Shown: positions 1-10,332, counted from the stretch's first letter. The stretch: DNA of 64,000 nucleotides from an uncultured Caryophanales bacterium (GCA_946405105.1 CAMJFY010000002.1:62001-126000); one strand, 5' to 3'. The notes: generated by a model not told the origin, from the sequence alone. Program-made: numbers and translations.

Positions 1-230
1 AAAAGATATATGATGATGCATTCTTCAATAATTATAGTTGTCCTGAAGAATTCAAGAAGGAATATAAGGGTAAAGAATATACTGTTAAGGGAAAAGGAGT
101 TAGAACTCTAACAATTGGTTCAAGCCTTGACGAAAAATATGATAAGAAGATTACAAGCTTCAAGAAGAAAGCAAAGAAGAATAATGTATACAAGAAGATT
201 GATATGACTTACGAAAAGGAGGGTAACTAA
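1..230 (+). CDS. Partial lipoprotein-family protein (3' end only)
   Basis: Only the last 75 codons are in the window, read in the frame beginning at base 3 and ending in TAA at 228-230. The C-terminal stretch YDKKITSFKKKAKKNN closely resembles YDKKIERLYKKAKKNN near the end of the next gene, so the two are tandem paralogs. By analogy with that neighbour it is probably a secreted lipoprotein, but its N-terminus is outside the window. The stop lies two bases before the next ATG, and the next gene's GGAGG ribosome site is inside this coding sequence, so the two are probably co-translated. The function is not recognised. Confidence 0.75.
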   Translation, partial: KIYDDAFFNNYSCPEEFKKEYKGKEYTVKGKGVRTLTIGSSLDEKYDKKITSFKKKAKKNNVYKKIDMTYEKEGN

Positions 231-232
231 TT

Positions 233-1573
233 ATGAAAAAAGCATTTATTTCTGTAGCTGGCCTAGCTATGGCTACTTTAATTTTAGCTTCATGCTCTAG
301 CAATTCAGTTAAGGCTCCTAAAAAAGGTAAGGCTGTTGATGAAATTAAATTAATTTCAAAGACAGGTAGCACAATTGAATTTAAACAATCTGATGAATTA
401 AAAGATGTTGTTGATAAAATTTTCACTGAGTCAAATGGTATTGGGCTTGATTATGATGATTCAAATTATAATTATAAGGATTCTACAGGTTTTAGATCTG
501 TTGGATATAAAACAGTAAGAAAAGTAACAGATAAATATAAAGAAGAAAATGGCTATAATAAATCAGAATCATATTTATTTGGTAAGAGATCAGTTTCTGC
601 TAAAAGAACTACGGCTTCTGATGCTTATAAGTCTTTAGATCAAAAGTCTGATGTAGAATTTTCTCAAAAATGCTATGAATCTAATTCAAATAAGATTACT
701 ACAAATGAAACTATTGATAAATTAAAGTACAGTAGTAAAAGAAATGGAGAAAGTGCTGTTGCAGCAGAGAAATCATTTGATTCTAGCTATATGAATATTG
801 AGGCAGCAACATATGGTAAAGGCTCTACGAAGGCTTCTCAAGGTGCCAACCACCAAAGCGAAAAACTAAGTAGCAAGAGTAATGAATACACATATGTAAC
901 TGATAAGGTTTCTGTTAATGATGAAAATAAATTGTATGGAACTTATTATGGATATAAGGGTGAACGCGAATATAGCTACAATTATAATTTTACTTATCCT
1001 TTTGATGTTCATGTAGATTCACTTTACGTACTTAATGAAGACGATATATATGAAGATTATGTTAAGGATTTATATGAGAGCGCAACTTTTGAATTAACTG
1101 ATAAGGAAATCATTATTAAGACTAAATCAATTAATCTTCCTATAATTCATGATCGTGTTTGGGAAAAATATGATTATAGTGATGTTTCTACTACAGAAAA
1201 ATTTGTTGAGGCAATGAAGAAGGTTGCAGCAGATGAATTTAAGGGCTCATATTATGAAAAAGAAATTTGGATTAGCTATGAGTCTGAAAACTTTGCAGAA
1301 AAAGGATTCACTTATTCATATGAAAAATCTGTTAATTATGCAAATTTCAAGATTGAATATGAATGGACAAAGGATAAGCTAGAAGACCTTGGTATTTATA
1401 ACGAAATTAATAAACCATTCGTTGGAAAGAAGTATCGTAAAGAAGGAACTTCTAAAGAAGAATATACTATAGCAGCAAATTCTTCAAGCTATGATAAGAA
1501 AATAGAAAGATTATATAAGAAAGCTAAGAAGAATAATGCATATGATGGAATATATTTCACATTGTTTTATTAA
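233..1573 (+). CDS. Secreted lipoprotein of unknown function, paralog of upstream gene
   Basis: This 446-residue protein begins with a clear lipoprotein signal peptide: MKKAFIS, then a hydrophobic stretch, then the lipobox LASC with lipidation Cys near residue 21. The mature part is rich in Lys, Tyr, Ser and Asp, is hydrophilic, has no further membrane segment and matches no family I recognise. The start is fixed by AAGGAGGG about 10 bases upstream of ATG. The C-terminus is homologous to the truncated gene just upstream, pointing to a locally duplicated surface lipoprotein family. A strong intrinsic terminator follows. It is probably anchored on the outer face of the membrane; any substrate or partner is unknown. 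Confidence 0.85.
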   Translation: MKKAFISVAGLAMATLILASCSSNSVKAPKKGKAVDEIKLISKTGSTIEFKQSDELKDVVDKIFTESNGIGLDYDDSNYNYKDSTGFRSVGYKTVRKVTDKYKEENGYNKSESYLFGKRSVSAKRTTASDAYKSLDQKSDVEFSQKCYESNSNKITTNETIDKLKYSSKRNGESAVAAEKSFDSSYMNIEAATYGKGSTKASQGANHQSEKLSSKSNEYTYVTDKVSVNDENKLYGTYYGYKGEREYSYNYNFTYPFDVHVDSLYVLNEDDIYEDYVKDLYESATFELTDKEIIIKTKSINLPIIHDRVWEKYDYSDVSTTEKFVEAMKKVAADEFKGSYYEKEIWISYESENFAEKGFTYSYEKSVNYANFKIEYEWTKDKLEDLGIYNEINKPFVGKKYRKEGTSKEEYTIAANSSSYDKKIERLYKKAKKNNAYDGIYFTLFY

Positions 1574-1596
1574 TCTTGATATAATTAATAAAAATT

Positions 1597-1622
1597 GGAA
1601 GCAAGAAATTGCTTCCTTTTTT
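1597..1622 (+). terminator. Rho-independent terminator after the lipoprotein pair
   Basis: An 8-bp stem GGAAGCAA/TTGCTTCC with a GAAA tetraloop is followed by six T residues, 24 bases after the lipoprotein stop codon. Confidence 0.9.
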
Positions 1623-2076
1623 GCGTAAAAAAAAGCAGCGGTAAGAGGGGAGTCAGAAAATTCTTACAGCTGCCGCTAAAAGAGAAACTAATTAACAAAT
1701 TTTTAATTAGTATTAAAAGAAAATAATACTAGAATATATTGTAAGGCTTGTTATTGTTTCTTTTTAGATTTTTTATATACACCTCACAATACATCTTGAA
1801 TTATAGCATCAAAAATCACAAAAGTAAACGATTTTCAGATAAAAAATGTAAGATAATCTTATTTTTTGTGTTTTTTCTACTTTTAAAAGTAATAAATATT
1901 ACAAAAAATGTAAAAATAGGCCAAAAATGTAAGGTCTTCAGAAATCATATATAAAAATTGGCTTCTAATCCTACTAAAAACAGGGAAAAGATATATTGGG
2001 GTTTTCTTTTTTTATTTATAAAAATGTGATAAAATTATTTTGTACGTTTCTATTTAAAAATCAAGAGGGTGATTAT
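1623..2076. other. AT-rich intergenic region with one GC-richer hairpin
   Basis: No convincing gene is present. At about 1634-1677 a GC-richer stretch can fold, with GCAGCGGTAAG facing CTTACAGCTGCCGC. It stands out from the surrounding DNA and could be a small RNA, a second terminator or a degraded repeat. The rest (about 1680-2060) is A/T-rich leader DNA before the esterase gene. The 68-codon ORF at 1748-1954 is low-complexity (poly-Leu/Phe/Lys), lacks a good ribosome site and is not accepted. Confidence 0.4.
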
Positions 2077-2829
2077 ATGCAAATTAATTATTATAATGTT
2101 TTCAGTAAAACATTAAATAGAAATATGGAGTTTAAGATATATGGCTTATCTGGAAAACCATGTATTGCATTCCCAAGTCAAAATGATAGATTCTATACAT
2201 ATGAGGATATGGGAATAATTAATTCTATGAGTAAATATATAGAAGATGGATCTATTCAGGTTATATGTGTAGATAATTATGATTATGAATCATTTTCTGC
2301 AATATATAGAAATGGAAAAGATAGAATAGATGCTCAAGAAAGATATTTTAATTACATAATTAATGAAATCATTCCTTTTATAAAAGAAATAAATGATTAT
2401 GATGGCAAATACATGACATATGGAGTTTCATTAGGTGCATATCATGCTGTTAATTTTTTCTTAAGAAGACCAGATTTATTTGATTATGTATTAGCATTAT
2501 CTGGTATTTATCATATTGGATATTTCATTAAAGATTATTCTGATTTATATACATTCTTAAATTCTCCAATTGACACATTAAAGCATATGTCTCTAGAACA
2601 TGAATATGTAGAATTATATAAGAAGAGTCAGATTATTGTTTGTGTAGGACAAGGAGCATGGGAATCTGATTGTGTTGTAGAGACTAGAGAGCTAGAAAAT
2701 GGATTTAATAATCTAGGAGTAGAATGCTGGTTTGATTATTGGTCACATGAATATGTACATGATTGGTGCTCATGGGTAATTCAAACACCACATTTCTTAT
2801 ATTATTTATTAAAGGAAAAGAATGTATGA
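2077..2829 (+). CDS. Putative esterase, alpha/beta hydrolase fold
   Basis: The 250-residue protein resembles bacterial esterase-D-type putative esterases. A nucleophile elbow G-V-S-L-G (in YGVSLGAYHA) lies near residue 120, and a conserved-looking SHEYVHDW near the C-terminus probably supplies the catalytic His. There is no signal peptide, so it should be cytoplasmic. The ORF track starts at 1996, but ATG 2077 is preceded by AGAGGGTGA and begins at the expected N-terminus of the family, so I prefer it. The stop overlaps the next ATG (ATGA), implying translational coupling to the HAD hydrolase. The substrate is unknown. Confidence 0.75.
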   Translation: MQINYYNVFSKTLNRNMEFKIYGLSGKPCIAFPSQNDRFYTYEDMGIINSMSKYIEDGSIQVICVDNYDYESFSAIYRNGKDRIDAQERYFNYIINEIIPFIKEINDYDGKYMTYGVSLGAYHAVNFFLRRPDLFDYVLALSGIYHIGYFIKDYSDLYTFLNSPIDTLKHMSLEHEYVELYKKSQIIVCVGQGAWESDCVVETRELENGFNNLGVECWFDYWSHEYVHDWCSWVIQTPHFLYYLLKEKNV

Positions 2830-3500
2830 TTGAATATGTATTAATAGATTTAGATGGAACATTATTAGATTTTAGTGCTGGCGAAAGAAATGCCTTTAAG
2901 GAAACAATAAATAAATATTCTAATTATGTTTTAAAAGAAGAAGATTATAAAAAGTTTTCTGATATAAATGAATATTATTTTAATGAATATTCTAAAGGCA
3001 ATATGGAAAGAAAAGAATTTCATTACAATAGATTTAAAAAAATATTTGAATATCTAAATTTAGATTGTCCAATAATTGAGGCAAATGCTTTTTATATTGA
3101 ATCATTAAGATATCAAGCAAATCCATTTGATGATGTATTTGAATTTTTAGATTATTTAAAAGATAAATATAGATTATTTATTGCATCTAACGGAATGACA
3201 AGTGTTCAAATTAAAAGATTAGAGCTTGCAGGTATATTAAAATATTTTGAAAAAATATATGTATCTGAAGCTATTGGATATAATAAGCCTGAAGAAGGAT
3301 TTTTTAATTATATTGTTAAGGATATCAATGATTATGATAAATCAAAATATATTATCATTGGAGATAGATTAGATTCTGATATTGAGGGTGGAAGAGGCTT
3401 TAATATAAAGACAGTATTCCTTGATCGATCTAAGAGACATGGTAATGTAGATGCTAATTACCATATCAATGATTTAAGAGAAATTAAAAAAATATTATAA
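2826..3500 (+). CDS. HAD-superfamily hydrolase, YjjG-like nucleotidase family
   Basis: This 224-residue HAD hydrolase has the nucleophile motif IDLDGTLLDF at its N-terminus (DxDGT), a cap domain between, ASNGMT as motif II (about residue 120), and IIGDRLDSDIEGG as motif IV near residue 178. This layout fits YjjG-type pyrimidine nucleotidases and related phosphatases. The start at ATG 2826 overlaps the esterase stop by 4 bases; the longer frame from 2763 would add residues that do not belong to the fold. The pair probably forms one small operon. Its physiological substrate cannot be told from sequence. Confidence 0.8.
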   Translation: MIEYVLIDLDGTLLDFSAGERNAFKETINKYSNYVLKEEDYKKFSDINEYYFNEYSKGNMERKEFHYNRFKKIFEYLNLDCPIIEANAFYIESLRYQANPFDDVFEFLDYLKDKYRLFIASNGMTSVQIKRLELAGILKYFEKIYVSEAIGYNKPEEGFFNYIVKDINDYDKSKYIIIGDRLDSDIEGGRGFNIKTVFLDRSKRHGNVDANYHINDLREIKKIL

Positions 3501-3555
3501 AATTTTTCTTTTTTTCCAATAAACATTCAATTGAGATTGTTTAAAGGTTGTATGA

Positions 3556-3570
3556 GTGAAAGCGTTTCAC
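3556..3570. promoter_or_regulatory. LacI/CcpA-type operator before the pectate lyase gene
   Basis: GTGAAAGCGTTTCAC is a 15-base palindrome with 6-base arms around GCG, 31 bases upstream of the pectate lyase start. It resembles catabolite-responsive (cre) and LacI-family operators, but it is one base shorter in the right half than a canonical cre. Its position suggests repression near the transcription start. Confidence 0.55.
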
Positions 3571-3601
3571 TAACAAAATTTTATTTTAGGAGTCGAATAA
3601 A

Positions 3602-6600
3602 ATGAAAAAAAGAAAAATTTTTTTAGGAGTTTTATTAGCATCAACAATAATTGGTATGGCAGCATGCAGTAATGGATCAGATAAAAATAAAAATGATTCA
3701 AATTCAAATAACCAAACTGTTGTTGAAAAAACAAGTTTTACAGTAACATTTGATACAAATGGTGGTAGTACTGTATCATCTCAAACTATTGAGGAAGGGA
3801 ACAAGGTAACTAGACCTCAAAATCCAACAAAGGCTGATGATGAAAATTATTTTTACGATTTTGCAGGTTGGTATACAGATCAAGCATGTACACAAGCTTT
3901 TGATTTCGATACATCAATCACAGCAGCAACAACTTTATATGCAAAATGGACAGCAACTGCAAAGGCAATTGCTCCAGCTACATTTGAAATAACATTTAAT
4001 ACAAATGGTGGAAATAATATTGCATCTCAAACTATTGAAGTAGGTTCTAAGGTAGCAAGACCAGAGAATCCAACAAAGGCTGAAGATGATAATTATACAT
4101 ATACATTTGTTAATTGGTATTCAGATTCAAATTTATCAACAGTTTATGATTTTGAAACATTAGTTTTTGATTCATTTACTTTATATGCAAAATGGGAACC
4201 AACTGCAAAGGTAGCACCAGAGCCAGATAAATTTATTGTTACATTTAACTCAAATGGTGGTTCTAGTGTTGCTCCAGTTCAAGTTGTAGATGGTGGAAAG
4301 GTAGAAGAACCTACTGCACCTACAAAGACTGCAACAGTAGCAGAGACATATACATTTGCAGGCTGGTATAAGGATGAAGGATTACAAACTCCATTCGACT
4401 TTAATACAGATACAATTACAGAGGCTACAACATTATATGCAAAATGGACTGCAACACCAGTTCAATATGCAGTAACATTTAATGCAAATAATGGTACAGA
4501 AGCGACTACAGTAAATGTTAATTATGGACAAACTGTAGCAAAACCTACTGCACCTACAAAGACTGCAACAGTAGCAGAGACATATACATTTGCAGGCTGG
4601 TATAAGGATTCAATATTCCAAACTCCATTTGATTTCGATAATGATACAATTACATCAAATATAACATTATATGCAAAATGGAATAATACAGCAATTGAAT
4701 ATACAGTAACATTTAATTCAAACGGAGGAACATCTGTTGAATCACAAACTGTATATTATGATAAAAAAATAACAAAACCAGCTGACCCTACAAAGGCTGC
4801 AACAGCAGCAGAGACATATACATTTGGAGGTTGGTATGTGGATGCAGGATTCCAATTTCCATTCGAGTTCAGAGATGATGCTATTACATCAAATATAACA
4901 TTATACGCAAAATGGATTTCAACACCAGTAGAATATACAGTAACATTTAATTCAAACGGAGGAACATCTGTTGAATCACAGACTGTATATTATGGATCAA
5001 CAATAACTGCACCTACAGCACCTACAAAGGCTGAAGATGAAAATTATACATATACATTTGCAGGTTGGTATAAAGATTCTGGATTACAAACATCATTTGA
5101 TTTTACAAATGATACAATTACAGGAGCAACTACTCTATATGCAAAGTGGACTCCAACTGCAATCCAAAAATATACATATACTTTCTATAATGAAGATAGA
5201 AGTGTAGTTAAGACTGAAACAATTAAAGAAGGAGAATTAATTGTTGCCCCTACTACAAATCCAACAAAAGCTGAAGATAGTAATTTCACATATACATTCT
5301 TAGGATGGTATGACAAAGCAAATGCTGGAAACAAAGTTACGACATTTGGAGCAATAACAGGCGATGTGTCTTATTATGCACAATACCTAGGAGTTGCAAA
5401 GCTTACAGTATCATTTGTTGTTAACCAAGGTGATCAACAATTTGAATCTGTTAAGGTAGCTAGTGGTAATTCAGTAACATTACCTACAGCAAACACTATT
5501 GAAGGATACAGATTTGATGGTTGGTATTTAGAAGATACATATGAAACTAAATATACAAATCAAGCTATTACTAGCGCTACAACTTTATATGGTAACTATG
5601 TACAACAAATAAATGTAACATTTATTGCTGATGGAGTTGAATATTTAGTATCATCTATTGATAAGAGTTCTAAGGTTTCTGAACCTACAGCTCCTACAAA
5701 AGATGGATATTATTTAAGCTCATGGCAATTAGATGGTGTTGATTTTGATTTCAACACAACAATTGATGAAAATATTACATTAATAGCAGTATTTGAAGAA
5801 GTAAAAGAAACTGAAAATGTTGGCTTCGGTGGATCTTACACATCATGGCAAACATTATTTGATTATACAGGTAGTACAAGAACTGAAGACAAAAAAAATA
5901 GAACATATTTAGGTCCTACAAGTGATACTGAAGAAATTACAATGAATGGATTTACATTCTTAGGAAAAGCATTATTAGATTCTGGTGTTTTAAATACTAA
6001 TGCTTCAGTTATCAAAATTCAAATTCCTAATAATGGATCATCTATTAATATGACAGCAACTTGGGGTTCTTCAAATGATTCTGGTGTTATTAGAGTATAC
6101 AAAAATGGTAATTTATTCTATGAATCAGAAACTACTTATTCAAAGAATACTACAACTGCAGTAACATTAGCATTAACTAATTTATCTGCAGGTACATATG
6201 AAATTAAGGCTGAAAAGACAAATACAACAGGTCAAGCAGGATTAATGGTTTCAACTATTTATTATTCTAGATTAGTTGAATATGTTAATGTGTCATATGT
6301 CGGAAATAATAATCAAACAATTGAATCTACACAAATTAAAAAAGGTAATACATTAGATTCATTACCAACATTAAACGATAAATCTGGATATAGATTTATT
6401 GGTTGGTATACAACAGAAGATTTCAAAGCAGGAACTGAGTTTAATGTACCTTCAACTATTTCTTCAAGCATAACATTATATGCATGTTGGGAAGAATTAA
6501 CTGCAGAAGATATCGTTACAATTTCATTCAATATCAATGTTAATGGTCAAACAATTGAACCTGTTGAGATTGAAAAGGGAACTAAGCTATCTGCATTACC

Positions 6601-9600
6601 TGTATTAAATATTTCAGGATATAGATTAGAAGGTTGGTTTATAACTTCAACATTCAGTCAAGCATTTAATGTTGATACATATACATTTAATGCTGATACA
6701 ACATTATATGCTGAATATATTAAGATTTATAATGTTACATTCTTAGATAATGATGGTAATCTGATTAAGACTGTAACAGTTGATACAGATACAAAGGTAA
6801 CAGAATCAATTACAATTCCTTATATTGAAGGATATAAATTCTCTTATTGGAAGAATACAAGTAATAATCAAGAATTTGATATAACAGAAGAATATATTGC
6901 AGCTGATTATACATTAAGAGCAGTATATGTTGTAGATACTAATCCAGTTGATAAGATGAGCATTATAAAGTCTGAAGGATTACAAGAGGCTGCATATGTT
7001 ACATTTAATGAATATAAGAATTCAAGTAATGTCGCAGCTGATGGATATAGTGTATATATTAATGGAAATGGATATAATAATAAGAAATTAGATAAAAATA
7101 ATGTATACATTACTAAATCAGGATCTACTTATAGAGCAGATTTAATGGGAATAAAGGCTGGTAGTTATAGTGTTACAGTATTACCTATATTCTCTGAATC
7201 AGAGATTCCAGCAGCTCAAACAAGCTCTAATGTAACTATTTCAGCTTATGATAGATCAGGCTATGCACACTTTAATTATTCAGATGGTGTAGGTGCTTAT
7301 AAGGATGATGGTACATTAAAGGATAACGCAATTGTTCTTTATGTTACAGATGAAAATAAAAATACTATTTCATTATCATTTGGTGGTGTTACAGTAACAG
7401 GTATTGGTAATATCTTAAACTCTGTAGGTGCTGATAATGGTACAGGAACAGCATCAAATGGTGGTGCAGCAAACACAAACCAAGGTATTTTAAAGAAACT
7501 TGGAGAAGCAGGTATTCCACTTGTTGTTAGATTTGTTGGATGTGTATCTGATTCTGGCTTATATGCTAAGGGTAGTTTCACTGCAGCAAATACATCATTA
7601 ATTAATGGTTTAACTAAATTTAATTCTGCTGATTATGGTGGAACAGAAGGCGATAATGGTCATATGGCTCGTATGAAATCTGCTAAGGATGTTACACTTG
7701 AAGGTGTTGGAAACGATGCAACTATTGATGGTTGGGGATTCCACTTCATGTGTGAAAGTTCAGCTCCAGATTTAGGAAAGAGCTTTGAAGTTAGAAACCT
7801 AAAATTTATTAATACTCCAGAGGATGCAATTGGTATGGAAGGAGTTCAAGCATCAAAGAATGCTTCATCTGATTTATCTGCATCAGTTGAAAGATGCTGG
7901 ATCCATAACAACGAATTCTATGGACCTACAATTGTTGGTCCAGCTGAAAGCGATAAAAAAGAGGGCGATGGTTCTTGTGATTTTAAGCGTGGACAATTCT
8001 TAACAGTTAGCTACAATTATTTTGAAGGATGCCATAAGACAAACCTAGTTGGTTCAGCTGATTATTCATTACAATTTAATTTAACATATCATCATAATTT
8101 CTGGTATATGTGTAAAGCAAGAGGACCATTAACAAGAAGAGCTAATGTACATATGTATAATAATATTTTCTATGGTCAAACAGATTATGCAGTAAACACT
8201 AGAGCTGATGCATATATCTTTACTGAATATAACCAATTCTATTTATGTAAGTCACCATTTGCAGTAGAAGGTGGTGCTATTAAGAGCTATAATGATAACA
8301 TTTCAAGTGTTATTTGGAACAAAGGCTCTGAACCTACTTACGTAACAGATAAATCTCAAACTGTAAGCAATAATTGTCAATTTAGTGCAAGAGGAGTTAA
8401 TTATTCTCAATTTGATACAGATTCAAGCTTGTCATATATTCCAACTAATGATTATGATTTACAAGAAGACATAGTTGAAGCTAGAAAAGTAATTTATGCA
8501 AGATGTGGTGTTGCGAAGAGTGAATTAATTGACCCATCAACTGTAACTATGGATGATATATCACTATTAAATAAGATGATTTCTAATCCGACAATTAATA
8601 ATTTATCAGTTGGACAAACAGTTACACCTGGTAAGCTTACAAAGGCCATTTATGCATTCAAGATTACATCTTATGCAACAGCAACAATCAGTTATGCATC
8701 AGATGCAGATGCTTCTACAGGTGTATTATGTAATCAAGCAGGCGTATCATTACTTAAGGGTAGTGGTACAGTAGTACTTGCTCCTGGTATTTATTGGGTT
8801 CAAGCAAACCAATTCCAACCTGGTGATTCTGCGACATTAGCCCAAGGCTCATTCAAAGAATTTACAATTAATTCATTAACACTTTCTGAATATGATAGCT
8901 CAGCATTAAATGCAGAATTAATTGCAAATTATAATAATGCCGTTGCTAATATTCCATCTACAATTACTTATACAGATTCATGCTATAGCGCTATAAATGC
9001 TGCAAAGAATGCCTACATTAATTTAGGTGCTTCATTACAATCAGAAGTAGATTATTCGCCTGTTACTACAGCATTAAATGCTTATAAGATAGCTGGTGAA
9101 GCATATGTTGAAGGATTAATTAATCAAATTGAATTACCTGTTACAGCATCTAATTCAGCTCCTATCTTAACTGCAAGAGCTGCATACAATGCTTTAGTTG
9201 CAAAGATTAGTGATGCAACAGTATCTAATTATTCAACATTAGCAACAGCTGAAGCTCAGATGTCTGAATTAGCAGTTGATATATTCTTAAATGCAGTATC
9301 TGAAATTCCATCTACAATTACATACACTTCAGCATGTAATAATGCAATCTCAAATGCAGAAGCAGCATATGCTAACTTGGATGAAAATCAAGTTAAAATA
9401 TCTAGCGTTGTTAGTGCATATAACACAATGACTGCAGCAAGAACACAATATGATAATTTAGCAGCAGTAGCTGAAGTAGATGCATTAATTGCAGCTGCTT
9501 CACTAAGTGGAACTAAAGCAGAATTAAAGGCTGTTATGGATGCTTATAGTGAATTAACATCAGCACAACAATCATTAATTGCAGATTCAAGCAAGTATAA

Positions 9601-10180
9601 TAGTATTTGTGCTAAATATGTTGATTTATTAATTAATGATATCCCATCAACAATTACATTTAATGATATCTCTATTGTTACAGCAGCAAGAACAGCATAT
9701 AATTCATTAACAAATGCTCAACAGGCTTTAGTTAATAATTTATCAACATTAGAGACTGCAGAAGCAGCAGTAGCTGATTTAGGCATTGAAACTTTAGATA
9801 GCTATTCAACAACTGATTTCAGTAGTGGTTGGACAATTACTGGTACAGCTACATCGACTGCTACAGGGTTAACAGCAAATTTATCTGTAGATAATACTGT
9901 GACTTTAGTATCTGACTTTATGATGAGTTCAGTTTCTAATGTTACATTAAAAGCTAAAATTGTTGATAAATCTATAAATTATGCTGTTTATACATCTACA
10001 GATGGTAAAACTTGGACAGAAATATATTCTGGAAGACCAGGATCAAATAATGCTGAAGCAGATTTAACTGCTACAGTTACAGTTTCTGGCCCTGTATATA
10101 TTAAAGTAGAAATGACATGTACTAAGCCTGCAAATAATCCTAAGTCAGGTTCATTACTAGGTATATCAATTAATAAATAA
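3602..10180 (+). CDS. Giant lipoprotein pectate lyase (PL1) with InlB-type repeats
   Basis: This 2192-residue extracellular enzyme starts with a lipoprotein signal (lipobox MAAC, Cys near 22). Residues about 45-735 hold nine InlB B-repeat (Listeria-Bacteroides) units of the form VTFNSNGG ... TLYAKW. A beta-sandwich, carbohydrate-binding-like domain follows at about 740-885, then three more repeats to about 1115. A polysaccharide lyase family 1 domain occupies about 1215-1600, with the PL1 signature YHHNFWYMCKARGPLTRR near 1494 and a beta-helix pattern (VHMYNNIFYG). Helical FIVAR-like repeats (about 1765-2070) and a final beta-sandwich complete it. It should cleave pectin or polygalacturonate at the cell surface, with the repeats acting as a stalk. 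The start is set by TAGGAG upstream of ATG. A terminator follows. Confidence 0.9.
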   Translation: MKKRKIFLGVLLASTIIGMAACSNGSDKNKNDSNSNNQTVVEKTSFTVTFDTNGGSTVSSQTIEEGNKVTRPQNPTKADDENYFYDFAGWYTDQACTQAFDFDTSITAATTLYAKWTATAKAIAPATFEITFNTNGGNNIASQTIEVGSKVARPENPTKAEDDNYTYTFVNWYSDSNLSTVYDFETLVFDSFTLYAKWEPTAKVAPEPDKFIVTFNSNGGSSVAPVQVVDGGKVEEPTAPTKTATVAETYTFAGWYKDEGLQTPFDFNTDTITEATTLYAKWTATPVQYAVTFNANNGTEATTVNVNYGQTVAKPTAPTKTATVAETYTFAGWYKDSIFQTPFDFDNDTITSNITLYAKWNNTAIEYTVTFNSNGGTSVESQTVYYDKKITKPADPTKAATAAETYTFGGWYVDAGFQFPFEFRDDAITSNITLYAKWISTPVEYTVTFNSNGGTSVESQTVYYGSTITAPTAPTKAEDENYTYTFAGWYKDSGLQTSFDFTNDTITGATTLYAKWTPTAIQKYTYTFYNEDRSVVKTETIKEGELIVAPTTNPTKAEDSNFTYTFLGWYDKANAGNKVTTFGAITGDVSYYAQYLGVAKLTVSFVVNQGDQQFESVKVASGNSVTLPTANTIEGYRFDGWYLEDTYETKYTNQAITSATTLYGNYVQQINVTFIADGVEYLVSSIDKSSKVSEPTAPTKDGYYLSSWQLDGVDFDFNTTIDENITLIAVFEEVKETENVGFGGSYTSWQTLFDYTGSTRTEDKKNRTYLGPTSDTEEITMNGFTFLGKALLDSGVLNTNASVIKIQIPNNGSSINMTATWGSSNDSGVIRVYKNGNLFYESETTYSKNTTTAVTLALTNLSAGTYEIKAEKTNTTGQAGLMVSTIYYSRLVEYVNVSYVGNNNQTIESTQIKKGNTLDSLPTLNDKSGYRFIGWYTTEDFKAGTEFNVPSTISSSITLYACWEELTAEDIVTISFNINVNGQTIEPVEIEKGTKLSALPVLNISGYRLEGWFITSTFSQAFNVDTYTFNADTTLYAEYIKIYNVTFLDNDGNLIKTVTVDTDTKVTESITIPYIEGYKFSYWKNTSNNQEFDITEEYIAADYTLRAVYVVDTNPVDKMSIIKSEGLQEAAYVTFNEYKNSSNVAADGYSVYINGNGYNNKKLDKNNVYITKSGSTYRADLMGIKAGSYSVTVLPIFSESEIPAAQTSSNVTISAYDRSGYAHFNYSDGVGAYKDDGTLKDNAIVLYVTDENKNTISLSFGGVTVTGIGNILNSVGADNGTGTASNGGAANTNQGILKKLGEAGIPLVVRFVGCVSDSGLYAKGSFTAANTSLINGLTKFNSADYGGTEGDNGHMARMKSAKDVTLEGVGNDATIDGWGFHFMCESSAPDLGKSFEVRNLKFINTPEDAIGMEGVQASKNASSDLSASVERCWIHNNEFYGPTIVGPAESDKKEGDGSCDFKRGQFLTVSYNYFEGCHKTNLVGSADYSLQFNLTYHHNFWYMCKARGPLTRRANVHMYNNIFYGQTDYAVNTRADAYIFTEYNQFYLCKSPFAVEGGAIKSYNDNISSVIWNKGSEPTYVTDKSQTVSNNCQFSARGVNYSQFDTDSSLSYIPTNDYDLQEDIVEARKVIYARCGVAKSELIDPSTVTMDDISLLNKMISNPTINNLSVGQTVTPGKLTKAIYAFKITSYATATISYASDADASTGVLCNQAGVSLLKGSGTVVLAPGIYWVQANQFQPGDSATLAQGSFKEFTINSLTLSEYDSSALNAELIANYNNAVANIPSTITYTDSCYSAINAAKNAYINLGASLQSEVDYSPVTTALNAYKIAGEAYVEGLINQIELPVTASNSAPILTARAAYNALVAKISDATVSNYSTLATAEAQMSELAVDIFLNAVSEIPSTITYTSACNNAISNAEAAYANLDENQVKISSVVSAYNTMTAARTQYDNLAAVAEVDALIAAASLSGTKAELKAVMDAYSELTSAQQSLIADSSKYNSICAKYVDLLINDIPSTITFNDISIVTAARTAYNSLTNAQQALVNNLSTLETAEAAVADLGIETLDSYSTTDFSSGWTITGTATSTATGLTANLSVDNTVTLVSDFMMSSVSNVTLKAKIVDKSINYAVYTSTDGKTWTEIYSGRPGSNNAEADLTATVTVSGPVYIKVEMTCTKPANNPKSGSLLGISINK
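4308..4994 (+). repeat. Near-identical DNA repeats inside the InlB-repeat region
   Basis: Two stretches recur with the same 234-base offset. A 68-base stretch is identical at 4308-4375 and 4542-4609. A 64-base stretch at 4697-4760 recurs at 4931-4994 with one mismatch. The 234-base period is one 78-residue repeat unit, so these look like recent unit duplications or gene conversion within the stalk. Confidence 0.85.
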
Positions 10181-10308
10181 ACTAGATAGAATTGCTTCTA
10201 TATTAATTGATTACAATAAAACATATTTAATTTGTGTAAAATAATACGATTTATTAAATGTTTATGAATCCCCCAATTTTATCTCGTTTAATAATAGTGT
10301 TATTTTTG

Positions 10309-10332
10309 GGGCAGAGCAATCTGCCCTTTTTT
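10309..10332 (+). terminator. Terminator after the pectate lyase gene
   Basis: The stem GGGCAGA/TCTGCCC with a GCAA loop is followed by a T run. It lies about 130 bases beyond the lyase stop. Confidence 0.85.

Noticed and set aside
1748-1954. 68-codon ORF in the first intergenic region
   Set aside because: Low-complexity Leu/Phe/Lys sequence in AT-rich DNA, no good ribosome site and no recognisable domain.
3556-3570. Perfect CcpA cre site
   Set aside because: The palindrome is one base short of a canonical cre in the right half, so it is called LacI/CcpA-like only.
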